Source: CAZPRY01 sp964589175 (GTDB lineage: Bacteria; Fidelibacterota; UBA2242). From it: 64,000 nucleotides of DNA. The position numbers and the translations under genes were made by a program. Below, in pieces: positions 51,405 to 60,172 of the stretch; the stretch's first letter is position 1, and the number at the start of each line of letters is the position of its first letter. The notes beneath the pieces were generated by a model. The model did no database searches. It was not told where the DNA came from and was given only the letters and a program-made list of their open reading frames with translations. Where the stretch lies: contig CAZPRY010000023.1 of NCBI GenBank assembly GCA_964589175.1, positions 1 through 64,000 on the forward strand, read 5' to 3'.

Positions 51405-52786
51405 TAAAATGGTACTGTTTCACCCATATCGGCCCGATGCGGGGCCCTGCTCTCGAAACGTGCGTATTTATCGATAAAGACCACATTGATGATGTCGGTC
51501 GGGCCGTTGCGCTGTTTGGCAACGATGATCTCGGCCTTGCGCTCATCGTCGTAGTTCGCTTCCTCCTGATCGCGGCGCTTGTAGACGATGGGACGGTAGA
51601 CAAACATGACGACGTCGGCATCCTGTTCGATGGCCCCGCTCTCGCGCAAATCCGAAAGTTGGGGGCGGTGATCCCCGGCCCGCGTTTCCACAGCCCGGGA
51701 GAGCTGCGACAGGGCCAGCACCGGCAGTCTCAGTTCTTTCGCCAGAGCCTTCAGACTTCGCGAAATTTCGGTGATTTCCTGCTGGCGGCTTTCGGCTTTA
51801 TGACCTTTGATTAATTGTAAATAATCGACCACGATCATCTGAATGTCATGTTCGGCTTTCAGACGGCGGGCTTTGGCCCGGATTTCGATCATCGATAGCG
51901 CCGGAGAATCGTCGATATATATCGGGGCCGTGGCCAGGCGGGTGGTCTCGCGGCTCAGGCGCTGCCACTGATCGCTGGGCAGTTTACCGGTGCGCACCTG
52001 GTGGCTGTCCACCTTGGCTTCCGCACAGAGCAGGCGCATCGCCAGCTGGTAATCCGCCATTTCCAGGCTGAAAAAACCCACCGGAACCTTGTACTCAACC
52101 GCGCAGTTGCGCGTCATCGTCAACGCCAGGGCTGTCTTGCCCATACTCGGCCGGCCGGCCAGAATAACCAGATCGCCGTTTTGAAAGCCGGAAGTCAGAT
52201 CGTCCAGATCGGTGATTCCGGTCGGTACTCCGGTCGTATGAAACTTACGTTTATGAATCGCATCGATATGCTCAAAGGTCTGGTAAAGAATATCTTCGAA
52301 TTTTTTAAAACCGGTTTTCAGGCGGCTTTCGGAGAGGGCAAAAATCTTCTGCTCGGCGCGGTCCAGAACTGCATAAGCATCCTCGTGGGCTTCATAGGCG
52401 TCGCTCTGAATCTCCGTGGCCGATTCGATCAGCTTACGAAAGATAGACTTTTCGAGGACGATCTTGGCGTAATATTCCACGTTCGCGGCCGACGGCGTCG
52501 ATTCGGCGAGACCCGTGACATAGTAAGCGCCGCCCACTCTCTCCAGGGCATTATTGCGTTTTAAGCGGTCGATGACGCTGATCTGATCCACCGGCTGGCC
52601 GTCATGGAACAATTCGATCATGGCACTGAAAATAGTCTGGTGTGCGTCTTTGTAGAAGGCCGTCTGATCGAGGTACTGCAGGGCCTTGCTGACTGCTTCC
52701 TTATCCAGCATCATCGCCCCGAGGACAGACAATTCGGCTTCATCGGCATGCGGCGGAACTTTGATATAATTTTCGTTCTGGGCCAA
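51404..52786 (-). CDS. dnaB: Replicative DNA helicase
   Basis: DnaB unwinds DNA at the fork. The N-terminal domain starts PPHADEAELSVLGAMMLDKEAV and the RecA motor has Walker A ILAGRPSMGKTALAL and the Walker B region MIVVDYLQLIKG. The start is taken as TTG at 52784-52786, with AAGGAGC at good spacing and two bases after the uracil-DNA glycosylase stop. The long open frame to 53050 in the same frame is a shadow of that gene. No intein is seen. Confidence 0.95.
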   Translation of the reverse strand: MAQNENYIKVPPHADEAELSVLGAMMLDKEAVSKALQYLDQTAFYKDAHQTIFSAMIELFHDGQPVDQISVIDRLKRNNALERVGGAYYVTGLAESTPSAANVEYYAKIVLEKSIFRKLIESATEIQSDAYEAHEDAYAVLDRAEQKIFALSESRLKTGFKKFEDILYQTFEHIDAIHKRKFHTTGVPTGITDLDDLTSGFQNGDLVILAGRPSMGKTALALTMTRNCAVEYKVPVGFFSLEMADYQLAMRLLCAEAKVDSHQVRTGKLPSDQWQRLSRETTRLATAPIYIDDSPALSMIEIRAKARRLKAEHDIQMIVVDYLQLIKGHKAESRQQEITEISRSLKALAKELRLPVLALSQLSRAVETRAGDHRPQLSDLRESGAIEQDADVVMFVYRPIVYKRRDQEEANYDDERKAEIIVAKQRNGPTDIINVVFIDKYARFESRAPHRADMGETVPF

Positions 52787-52788
52787 TT

Positions 52789-53487
52789 TCAGCTCCTTGC
52801 TTTTTCCAGGTAGAGTTTTTGAATTTTCTTGAAATCTTCCCAGGTATCTCGTTTTAGATTGGGATTGCGCAGCAGTGCGGCCGGATGATAGGTGACTATC
52901 AGGTCGACGCCGTGATAACTGTAGATTTCGCCCCGCATTTGCCCCAGGCTGTACTCGACCCGCAGCAGGGTCTTGGCCGCGGTCAAACCCAGGCAGATGA
53001 TGAGTTTCGGCTGGATGAGTTCGATCAGGCGTACCAGGTAGGGTTCGCATTGGGCGATTTCATCGGCATGCGGCGTACGGTTGTTGGGCGGGCGGCACTT
53101 CAGGATGTTGGCGATAAAGACCTGCTCGCGTTTCAAGGCGATGGCCGCCAGGATTTTATCAAGCAATTGCCCGGCCCGGCCGACAAACGGCAGACCCTGC
53201 AAATCTTCCTGCTGGCCCGGGGCTTCACCGATGAACATCAGATCCGCCTGCCGATTGCCGTAGCCCGGCACGGCCTTGGTCCGTGTCTGCGACAGGGCAC
53301 ACTTTTCACAGGTGGTAATCCGGTCCTGTAGCTCTTCAAACGATAGATTCATATTGCTGGGCTCCGCATTTAACTGTTCCATTACCGCCGGCTGAGGAGT
53401 TTCGCTTTTTTCCAGATAGAATTCATCGAAAAACAGTTCCCCCTGCTGCCTGAAAAACGATTTCAGTTCTTCTTTCAGATCACGCAT
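52789..53487 (-). CDS. Family 4 uracil-DNA glycosylase (Fe-S type)
   Basis: This 232-residue glycosylase removes uracil from DNA. The family 4 motif GEAPGQQEDLQGLPFVGRAGQLLD is present, with VTYHPAALLRNP as the second motif. The four iron-sulfur cysteines are in CEKCALS, NILKCRPP and ...QCEPYL. An N-terminal extension of about 60 residues is present, as in many bacterial members. Confidence 0.95.
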   Translation of the reverse strand: MRDLKEELKSFFRQQGELFFDEFYLEKSETPQPAVMEQLNAEPSNMNLSFEELQDRITTCEKCALSQTRTKAVPGYGNRQADLMFIGEAPGQQEDLQGLPFVGRAGQLLDKILAAIALKREQVFIANILKCRPPNNRTPHADEIAQCEPYLVRLIELIQPKLIICLGLTAAKTLLRVEYSLGQMRGEIYSYHGVDLIVTYHPAALLRNPNLKRDTWEDFKKIQKLYLEKARS

Positions 53488-53493
53488 ATTCCG

Positions 53494-54690
53494 TTATTTC
53501 CGGTTCCCGGTAACTTGTCGGATTATTTTTTCGGCAATCTCCCGTTTGGAGGCCAGCGGAAAATGCCACTCACCGCCCGTCGAAGAAAAAAGGATTATCT
53601 CGTTCGTATCCCCGGCAAACCCGGCGCCGCTCCGGGAGGGATCGTTCCAGGCGATAAAATCCAGACCTTTGCTTTTCAGCTTCTCCAGCGAGCGCCGTTT
53701 ACCCTCTTCCAGTTCTACACTGAATCCGACAATTACAGTATCGGGATGCTTGCGGCGGAATTCACTCACCAGGTCGGGATTCAAGCGAATCGGGAGACTG
53801 GCCGGGAATTCCGATTTTTTGATTTTCGAAGCACTTACACCGGCCGGCGCCAGGTCCTCCACTGCCGCGGCCATGAAAAGGAAGTCGGCATCCTGTGCGT
53901 TGGCTTCGAGCGCCTGCTGCATCTCTCCCGCCGTCTCCACGTCGGTGCGCTGCACTCCCGGGGATGTCTTCTCGCCACTGGGACCGCAGATCAGCCGGAC
54001 CTCGCCGCCCTCTTTGACGGCCGCCTCAGCCAGGGCGATGCCCATTTTCCCGCTCGAACGGTTCGAAAGATAGCGCACGGGATCGATGTACTCGCGGGTG
54101 GGCCCGGCAGTCACGATCACTTTCTTGCCCTGCAGGCGATGCTCTCCGTTGAGACGCTGATCGATATAGCGGATGATGTCGGTCTCGTCCGCCAAACGGC
54201 CTTTACCGACCGTGTTGCAGGCCAGCTCGCCCGCTTCGGGTTCGATAAAGCCGTAGCCCAGCTCGCTAAGCTTGGCGATATTGGCCTGCGTGATGGGATT
54301 CTCGTACATGTTCACATTCATCGCCAGCGCAAAGACGGTTTTATTGCCCGCCGCCAGAATGATTGTGGAAAGCAGATCGTCGGCAATTCCGTGGGCTGTT
54401 TTAGCCACGATATTAGCCGTCGCTGGAGAAACCAGGATAAGTTCGGATTCGGTCGCCAGATCGATGTGACGCGTGGTAACTTTACCCCCGGACCACATGC
54501 CTGTCAAAACCGGCTTATCGCTGAAAGTCTCGAAAATCAGCGGCGTCATAAATTGCTGCGCCGAATCGGTCATCACAACCGTAACATCGGCGCCCTCGTC
54601 TTTCACGAGACGACGCAGCAAATTGGCTGATTTATAAATGGCTATGCCGCCCGTCAATCCGAGCAGCATTTTCCTATTCCAGAATCTCAC
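53494..54690 (-). CDS. coaBC: Bifunctional phosphopantothenoylcysteine decarboxylase/synthetase
   Basis: This 398-residue coenzyme A enzyme has an N-terminal flavoprotein CoaC domain (LLGLTGGIAIYKSANLLRRL, MNVNMYENPITQANI, CNTVGKGRLAD) and a C-terminal CoaB domain (VIVTAGPTREYIDPVRYLSNRSSGKMGIALAE, MAAAVEDLAP). The start is GTG at 54690, which gives the normal number of residues before the LLGLTGG strand; ATG 54669 would cut into it. It overlaps the omega gene by 17 bases. Confidence 0.96.
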   Translation of the reverse strand: MRFWNRKMLLGLTGGIAIYKSANLLRRLVKDEGADVTVVMTDSAQQFMTPLIFETFSDKPVLTGMWSGGKVTTRHIDLATESELILVSPATANIVAKTAHGIADDLLSTIILAAGNKTVFALAMNVNMYENPITQANIAKLSELGYGFIEPEAGELACNTVGKGRLADETDIIRYIDQRLNGEHRLQGKKVIVTAGPTREYIDPVRYLSNRSSGKMGIALAEAAVKEGGEVRLICGPSGEKTSPGVQRTDVETAGEMQQALEANAQDADFLFMAAAVEDLAPAGVSASKIKKSEFPASLPIRLNPDLVSEFRRKHPDTVIVGFSVELEEGKRRSLEKLKSKGLDFIAWNDPSRSGAGFAGDTNEIILFSSTGGEWHFPLASKREIAEKIIRQVTGNRK

Positions 54691-54988
54691 TTTCGTCGGC
54701 GGCTTCCTCTTTTTGGGCTTCTTCGTGATAGAATTTCAACTTACCTAACATCATCTCTTCGATAGCCATCGCCACGGGTTTTTCCATGGCATCCCAATCT
54801 TCCATGCTTTCCTCTTCCTCAGGTGTGACTTCAAAAGTCTCTTCCTGGTCTTCGGTCAGGGTCGGCAGGGGATTCTCGGCGATGCGCAGGGCGTTGATTT
54901 GACGCGCCCGTTTGGCTGTCGCAACGACCAGTTCGAATAAGTCGTTCGACTGTTCTTTTAATTTCGAAAAATGAAGAGTCTTGGTCAT
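54674..54988 (-). CDS. rpoZ: RNA polymerase omega subunit (RpoZ/RPB6-like)
   Basis: This 104-residue protein has the omega core: NDLFELVVATAKRARQIN and, near the end, KPVAMAIEEMMLGKLKF. An acidic insert (about residues 42-65) separates the two, longer than in E. coli. It assists assembly of RNA polymerase. The position between gmk and coaBC is the common bacterial order. Confidence 0.9.
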   Translation of the reverse strand: MTKTLHFSKLKEQSNDLFELVVATAKRARQINALRIAENPLPTLTEDQEETFEVTPEEEESMEDWDAMEKPVAMAIEEMMLGKLKFYHEEAQKEEAADESEILE

Positions 54989-55554
54989 GCTGCGATTCTC
55001 TCCTCTATTATCTTATTGATTTGGTTTACGGTCTCATCCAGTTTATCATTGACTATGTGATAGTCGAAATTTTCACCCAGCTTCAATTCATCCGGGATTC
55101 TGGCTTGCCGGATGGAGATGCTCTCCCGGGTCTCGGTGCCGCGCAGGCGCAGGCGCCGGTTCAGTTCTTCCTCATTCGGTGGCAGCAGAAAAATCGTGAT
55201 CGTATCTTCCGGGTAGAGATTTTTAATCCGGCCGGCTCCCTTAACATCGATATCGAACAGCATTACCTGATCCGCAGCGAGGGCGGCTTGCAGGGCCGAT
55301 TTGAGCGTGCCGTAGTAATTGTCAAAAACCTGCTCCCATTCGGCAAGTTCCTGCAGGCGAACATTCTCTTCGAAATTCTGCTTACTGACAAAATGATAAT
55401 CCACTCCGTCCCGCTCATTCCGCCGGGGTTCGCGAGTAGTCAACGATACCGAAAAAGCGTAATCCGGATGTCTTTCCAATAACGCCCGGCAGACCGTGGT
55501 TTTGCCGGTTCCCGATGGCGCCGCGATCGGCACCAGTAATCCTCGATGCTTCAT
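54985..55554 (-). CDS. gmk: Guanylate kinase
   Basis: This 189-residue kinase forms GDP from GMP. P-loop: APSGTGKTTV (residues 12-21); then SVSLTTREPRRNERDGVDYHFVS, the GMP-binding region; and FDIDVKGAGRIK. Length is slightly below average. It overlaps yicC at its start and rpoZ at its end, each by 4 bases. Confidence 0.96.
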   Translation of the reverse strand: MKHRGLLVPIAAPSGTGKTTVCRALLERHPDYAFSVSLTTREPRRNERDGVDYHFVSKQNFEENVRLQELAEWEQVFDNYYGTLKSALQAALAADQVMLFDIDVKGAGRIKNLYPEDTITIFLLPPNEEELNRRLRLRGTETRESISIRQARIPDELKLGENFDYHIVNDKLDETVNQINKIIEERIAA

Positions 55555-56429
55555 AATATATTCTGAGCCTGTTCCCGTAATTTCTCAAGTTCATCTTTGA
55601 TATCCACCACATGGTGAGAAACGGCAACATCCTCAGATTTGGAACCAATCGTCGTGACTTCGCGGTTCATTTCCTGCAGGATAAATGTCATTTTCTTGCC
55701 GACCGGCTGTTCCTGGCGCAGAAAACTGCGAAATTGCTTTATATGGCTCCTGAGGCGCTCGCACTCCTCGGTTATATCGGCTTTCTTGGCCATGATGGCT
55801 GCTTCCTGCAGTATTCGGTTCTCATCGAAGTTCAAATCTTCACAGATCAGTTTCAGCCGCTGTTTGGATTTCTCGAAATAATTGCTTTTCAGGTTTTCGG
55901 TATGTTCCTCGACAGCCGCCAGTTTCTCCTCGATAAGATCGAGGTGTCCGGCGATTTCCGCCGCCAGGGCCAGCCCCTCCGTCGAGCGCATTTCGCACAG
56001 TTCCTGAACCGCCACCACCAAGACCTCGCGGATGGTCGCCAGCAATTCTTCCTCATCGATCCGGGGCGTCTTGACCGTGATCAGATCAGGTAAGGTCATC
56101 AGGTGCTGGAGTTTCACTTTATCCCGTAACCCGATTTCCCGGGCCGCCGCACTCAGGGCCTGGTAATATTTCCCGAACAATTCCGAATTGATTTTCAGAT
56201 GATCGCTGGATTTCCCGTTCCCGTTGAGCGTAATATTGACTTTGACGCGGCCGCGCATCAGCGGTTCATTGATCAGTCGTTTCAGCTCTTCTTCATAAGA
56301 GTCCAGCGATTCCGGCATGCGAATGGAGAGGTCCAGGAAGCGGTTATTCACTGCCCGGATTTCCACCGACAGAGTTCCCGATTCCGTCTGTTTCTCACTT
56401 TTTCCATATCCCGTCATACTCTGTATCAT
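55551..56429 (-). CDS. yicC: YicC/YloC-family endoribonuclease
   Basis: This 292-residue protein starts QSMTGYGKSEKQTESGTLSVEIRAVNNRFLDL and ends DVAVSHHVVDIKDELEKLREQAQNI, both diagnostic of YicC/YloC. Members are stress-linked endoribonucleases. TAAGGAG precedes the ATG. It is the first gene of the long minus-strand run in the right part of the window. Confidence 0.95.
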   Translation of the reverse strand: MIQSMTGYGKSEKQTESGTLSVEIRAVNNRFLDLSIRMPESLDSYEEELKRLINEPLMRGRVKVNITLNGNGKSSDHLKINSELFGKYYQALSAAAREIGLRDKVKLQHLMTLPDLITVKTPRIDEEELLATIREVLVVAVQELCEMRSTEGLALAAEIAGHLDLIEEKLAAVEEHTENLKSNYFEKSKQRLKLICEDLNFDENRILQEAAIMAKKADITEECERLRSHIKQFRSFLRQEQPVGKKMTFILQEMNREVTTIGSKSEDVAVSHHVVDIKDELEKLREQAQNIL

Positions 56430-56454
56430 GCATACTCCTTAACTAATGCCCGCA

Positions 56455-56483
56455 AAATTACGGATACTTGCTAACACAGTCAA
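56455..56483 (-). promoter_or_regulatory. Candidate promoter for yicC-gmk-rpoZ-coaBC
   Basis: On the minus strand TTGACT (complement of 56478-56483) is followed after 17 bases by TAATTT (complement of 56455-56460). It lies about 26 bases before the yicC start, in the divergent intergenic region. The -35 is good, the -10 is weak. Confidence 0.45.
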
Positions 56484-56502
56484 TATTAATTGAAAAGTAT
56501 TA

Positions 56503-56532
56503 TTGCATAAAAATTAACGGTTTAAGTATAAT
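56503..56532 (+). promoter_or_regulatory. Candidate promoter for the DUF1846 gene
   Basis: TTGCAT (56503-56508) and a perfect TATAAT (56527-56532) are 18 bases apart. The site is back to back with the yicC promoter candidate and points to the plus-strand genes. Confidence 0.5.
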
Positions 56533-56565
56533 TTTTTCATTTTTATTTATAATTGCCGAGGAGCA

Positions 56566-56610
56566 ATGGGATTTCCCGGTAACTTCCAAATTTTCCAATA
56601 TTGTAGTTGA
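56566..56610 (+). CDS. Possible 14-codon leader peptide
   Basis: ATG at 56566 follows CGAGGAG directly, a stronger ribosome binding site than that of the main gene. The frame gives MGFPGNFQIFQYCS and stops at TGA 56608-56610, 63 bases before the DUF1846 start. It is too short to judge by composition; it could be a translated leader or chance. Confidence 0.3.
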   Translation: MGFPGNFQIFQYCS

Positions 56611-56673
56611 TTCTCAGCGCTATCCGGTTTAAACTTGGACGGTTATTTCCCCAAATATAACAGGACCGATTTT

Positions 56674-58188
56674 ATGCTCACCTCAACCGGTTTCGATCAC
56701 GAAAAGTACCTGCGGGAACAGACCTCCGCCATTCTCGCACGGCTAAGCCATTCGACGAAATTGTACCTTGAATTCGGCGGCAAACTGCTCTACGATTACC
56801 ATGCCGCACGGGTTCTGCCCGGTTTCGAGCCCAACATCAAAATCCAGCTGCTGCGCAATTTAAAGGAGCAGGCGGACGTAATTCTGTGCATTTACGCCGG
56901 CGATATAGAGAAGAAGAAAGTGCGCGCCGATTTCGGCATCACCTACGATTCGGACGCCATGAAAACCATCGATGAATTGCAGGATTGGGGCATCCCGGTT
57001 TCCGCCGTCGTCATCACTCGTTTTGAAGAGCAGCCGTCCGCAAAAGCTTTTAAAAATAAACTTGAAAATCACGGAATCAGAGTCTTTACACACTCGCGCA
57101 CGGCCGGTTATCCGACGAGTGTCGATATGATTGTCAGCGAGCAGGGCTACGGCGCAAATCCCTTCATTCCAACCGAACACCCGGTCGTGATCGTGACTGG
57201 TCCGGGTCCCAATAGCGGCAAACTGGCCACCTGTCTCTCACAGCTGTATCATGAGTATCGCCGCGGTGTGAAAGCCAGCTACGCCAAGTTCGAAACTTTC
57301 CCGATCTGGAATTTGCCCTTGAAACATCCGGTCAACATCGCCTACGAAGCGGCCACCGCTGACCTGCGGGACGTCAATCTAATCGATCATTTCCATCTGG
57401 ATGCTTACAATATCAAGGCCGTGAATTACAACCGCGATATTGAGGCTTTCCCGGTTCTGAAAAGAATACTCGAAAAAATCACCGGCAGCGCTTCAATCTA
57501 CAAATCACCCACGGACATGGGCGTCAATCGCGCCGGCTTCGCCATCGTCGACGATGCTGTCGTCCAAAATGCCGCCAAACAGGAAATCATCCGGCGCTAC
57601 TTCCGCTACGCCTGTGAGTATAAAATGGGCTTCACCGACAAGACGACGATCGAACGGGTCGGACTTCTCATGAATGAGATCGGAGTCAAGCCCGAAGACC
57701 GGCGAGTTGTCATCCCGGCCCGTAAAAGCGCCGCCGAATCGCGCGACATGGGCAAAGGCCACGATTCGATCTATTGCGGTTCGGCCATCGAATTACGCGA
57801 CGGCAGCATCGTCACCGGAAAAAATTCACCGCTGCTGCATTCGGTCTCGAGTCTGATTCTGAACGCGACCAAACACCTGGCCGGCATTCCCGATAAGATC
57901 GACCTCTTACCTCTGAACGTGATCCGGTCGCTCGGCCACCTCAAGAAGAATGTTCTGCATGGAAAAACCATCAGCTTGGACCTGGAAGAGATTCTGATCG
58001 CGTTGAGTATTTCATCCACCATCAATCCGGCCGCGCAGATGGCCATCGAGAAACTCAATGAACTCGAAGGCTGTGAGGTGCACACCACCCACATTCTCCC
58101 GGCCGGGGATGCTGCCGGTTTCCGCAAACTGGGCATGATTGTCACCAGCGATCCCGAATATCCTACACGTGATATTTTCAATCCCTGA
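56674..58188 (+). CDS. DUF1846 family protein
   Basis: The protein is about 504 residues from the ATG at 56674 (AGGA upstream); the extra 13 residues from a TTG at 56635 are unlikely. It matches DUF1846: FDHEKYLREQTSAILARL, KLYLEFGGKLLYDYHAARVLPGF, VIVTGPGPNSGKLATCLSQLYHEY and DMGVNRAGFAIVDDAVVQNAAKQEIIRRY. The P-loop-like GPGPNSGKLAT suggests nucleotide binding. The function is not known. Its C terminus overlaps the upstream part of the next frame but not the chosen start there. Confidence 0.9.
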   Translation: MLTSTGFDHEKYLREQTSAILARLSHSTKLYLEFGGKLLYDYHAARVLPGFEPNIKIQLLRNLKEQADVILCIYAGDIEKKKVRADFGITYDSDAMKTIDELQDWGIPVSAVVITRFEEQPSAKAFKNKLENHGIRVFTHSRTAGYPTSVDMIVSEQGYGANPFIPTEHPVVIVTGPGPNSGKLATCLSQLYHEYRRGVKASYAKFETFPIWNLPLKHPVNIAYEAATADLRDVNLIDHFHLDAYNIKAVNYNRDIEAFPVLKRILEKITGSASIYKSPTDMGVNRAGFAIVDDAVVQNAAKQEIIRRYFRYACEYKMGFTDKTTIERVGLLMNEIGVKPEDRRVVIPARKSAAESRDMGKGHDSIYCGSAIELRDGSIVTGKNSPLLHSVSSLILNATKHLAGIPDKIDLLPLNVIRSLGHLKKNVLHGKTISLDLEEILIALSISSTINPAAQMAIEKLNELEGCEVHTTHILPAGDAAGFRKLGMIVTSDPEYPTRDIFNP

Positions 58189-58240
58189 AATCCGCATCTT
58201 ACCTGTTGGAATTGGCCGCGATCTTTCCTTATCTTCAGAC

Positions 58241-59893
58241 ATGTTTAACAGTTGGTTTCACATTCGCGCGCTCGCCCGCCGGATGCAGGCAGTCCTGCCC
58301 GGATCCAATTTCGGCCGGCCTTTTACATTCCAGAAAGGCGAATTGCAGATTCCCGTCTCCGGTTGCAGCGCTTTTGAGGGCGTTCACTTTTCGATTCAGG
58401 CGCCGCTGCCGTTTCTGGATTTGAGTCCTTCGCTCCCGCGACCCAAAAACAAAATCTCCGTTCTCGATGCCTTGGCCGGGCTCCGGATCGAACAGGTTCG
58501 CTGGCACAGAAGCGACCGCCAAATCCTGATCAGCACCCAGGATAATTCCCGGCATCTGCTGCTTCAATTATACGGCATCAACGGCAACGCCTTCGTCCTC
58601 GATGGTGATTTTGGCATCGAGCAGTCTTTCAAAAAAAGCGACCGCAAACTTAGCATCATCGACGCCGATTTTACTGATGCGGGGCCACTCTGCCTCTCTG
58701 AAACCGATTTCTACGACCTCCTGGCGCGCTATCCCGAAAAGCAGCTTTCCAAATGGCTCGGTCTGCTTCCTATTCCGGTTTTTACCGGGATGCTGATCGC
58801 CGAAATCTGCAACCGCTGTGGGCTTGCGGCCGGGACGCTGATTGTCAATATCTCCGCCCCGCAACGTGAGATACTCTTCCATGGGCTCAATACGGTTTTC
58901 CGGGAGATCGATCGCGCTGCGGTGCGGCTGTATTTCTGCGTGCCTCCCGTTTTTGCGATGCTGCCGCTGCAGAGCCACGCCGGAATCCCGGCCCAGGATT
59001 ATTCGGATATTAGCGAAGCCGGGCGGAACTTTCTGGCGCAGTTCTTCCGCAGTTTCGCCCTGGAAGAAAAACGCAAAGCGCTGCTGCGCCGTATCCAACA
59101 CCAAATCCAGACCCTGACCCGTACAAGCAGCCGGCAGATCGTCGACCTGCAGAATCTGCCGTCCTCCGGCAGTTACCGGCAATGGGCCGACCTGCTGATG
59201 GCAAATCTAAATCGTGTTCCCTCCGGGCAAAACTCCGTATCGCTTCCCGATATCGAATTCCCGGATCGACCGGTTGCTGTTTCCCTCAATCCCAAACTCA
59301 CGCCCTATGAAAACGCCGCCCGTTACTACGAAAAATCGCGTGGAATCGACCAATCACGGTCCGATTTAGCAGACACGATTCGGGAGTCCCGGCAGCAGAT
59401 AGACCGCCTCTGGAATCTGCTTCAGGAGTTGGGAAAAGCCACTGAAATGGACTCCCTGCGCCGGATTGAGAAATCCCTGCCGGTCCTCGATCTCCCCAGA
59501 GTGCGGGGAATGGAAGACGAGACCCATCAGCCCTATACGGAATTCTCGATCGACGGCTGGCCGGTACTGGTAGGCCGGAGCGCCCAGGATAACGATGTCC
59601 TGACCTTCAGGCACGCCCGCCCCGATGATCTCTGGTTCCATGCCCAAAATATCACCGGCTCACATGTCATCCTGCGGACTGCCGCGCGCAAAATTCCGGT
59701 TCCCGGGTCCGTCATGGAGAAGGTGGCCGGCATCGCAGCCTTCTTTTGCAAAGCCAAACACAGTGGTCTGGTTTCGGTGGTCTACACACTTAGAAAATAC
59801 GTGCGCAAAAACAAAAAAATGCATCCCGGACAGGTAGTTATCCAATTCGAAAAAAGCATTATTGTGGCCCCGTTCAATCCCAAAACCCGATAA
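58241..59893 (+). CDS. NFACT-family protein (RqcH-like)
   Basis: The ATG at 58241 gives 550 residues. The NFACT-N domain has the DR motif (RSDRQILIS, near residue 90) that RqcH needs to add alanine tails to stalled chains; a helical middle follows, and the C-terminal NFACT-R domain is clear (DDLWFHAQNITGSHVILR, VYTLRKYVRKNKKMHPGQVVIQ). Bacterial RqcH binds split 50S subunits with peptidyl-tRNA. The N-terminal half is diverged, so tailing activity is likely but not certain. Confidence 0.88.
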   Translation: MFNSWFHIRALARRMQAVLPGSNFGRPFTFQKGELQIPVSGCSAFEGVHFSIQAPLPFLDLSPSLPRPKNKISVLDALAGLRIEQVRWHRSDRQILISTQDNSRHLLLQLYGINGNAFVLDGDFGIEQSFKKSDRKLSIIDADFTDAGPLCLSETDFYDLLARYPEKQLSKWLGLLPIPVFTGMLIAEICNRCGLAAGTLIVNISAPQREILFHGLNTVFREIDRAAVRLYFCVPPVFAMLPLQSHAGIPAQDYSDISEAGRNFLAQFFRSFALEEKRKALLRRIQHQIQTLTRTSSRQIVDLQNLPSSGSYRQWADLLMANLNRVPSGQNSVSLPDIEFPDRPVAVSLNPKLTPYENAARYYEKSRGIDQSRSDLADTIRESRQQIDRLWNLLQELGKATEMDSLRRIEKSLPVLDLPRVRGMEDETHQPYTEFSIDGWPVLVGRSAQDNDVLTFRHARPDDLWFHAQNITGSHVILRTAARKIPVPGSVMEKVAGIAAFFCKAKHSGLVSVVYTLRKYVRKNKKMHPGQVVIQFEKSIIVAPFNPKTR

Positions 59894-59894
59894 C

Positions 59895-59923
59895 TCCCAT
59901 TGTACTGAATTCTGCAATTGGGA
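59895..59923 (+). terminator. Weak hairpin after the NFACT gene
   Basis: TCCCATTG (59895-59902) pairs with CAATTGGGA (59915-59923) with one bulged base. It begins two bases after the NFACT stop. Only a short TTTT follows some ten bases later, so termination would be weak. The rest of 59924-60142 is A/T-rich without a gene. Confidence 0.35.
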
Positions 59924-60172
59924 ACCGTTTTGAACGCTCAAAAACGAACTTATTTCGGACCGCTGCACGCGCAGCCGGTGGAAATCCTTTCCCATTCCAT
60001 TTTCCTTCATTTTGTTGTTCATAGACCGAATTCTCATAATTTCTGCTATTTCAATAGATTATGAGTCGTAAAAATTCACTAAAATCCTTGCATAAAAAGA
60101 TTTTTTTGCTTTTCTTTAGGTAGCTAAAAAAAATGTTTTGCAATGCTAAAATTCAATGTAAATTCACGTCCG

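Noticed and set aside
52787..53050. N-terminal extension of dnaB
   Set aside because: The extra 88 residues overlap the uracil-DNA glycosylase gene in another frame and do not resemble DnaB; the TTG at 52786 has a good ribosome site.
53515..54630. 371-residue plus-strand ORF
   Set aside because: It is antisense to coaBC, whose domains are complete. The translated sequence shows no family features.
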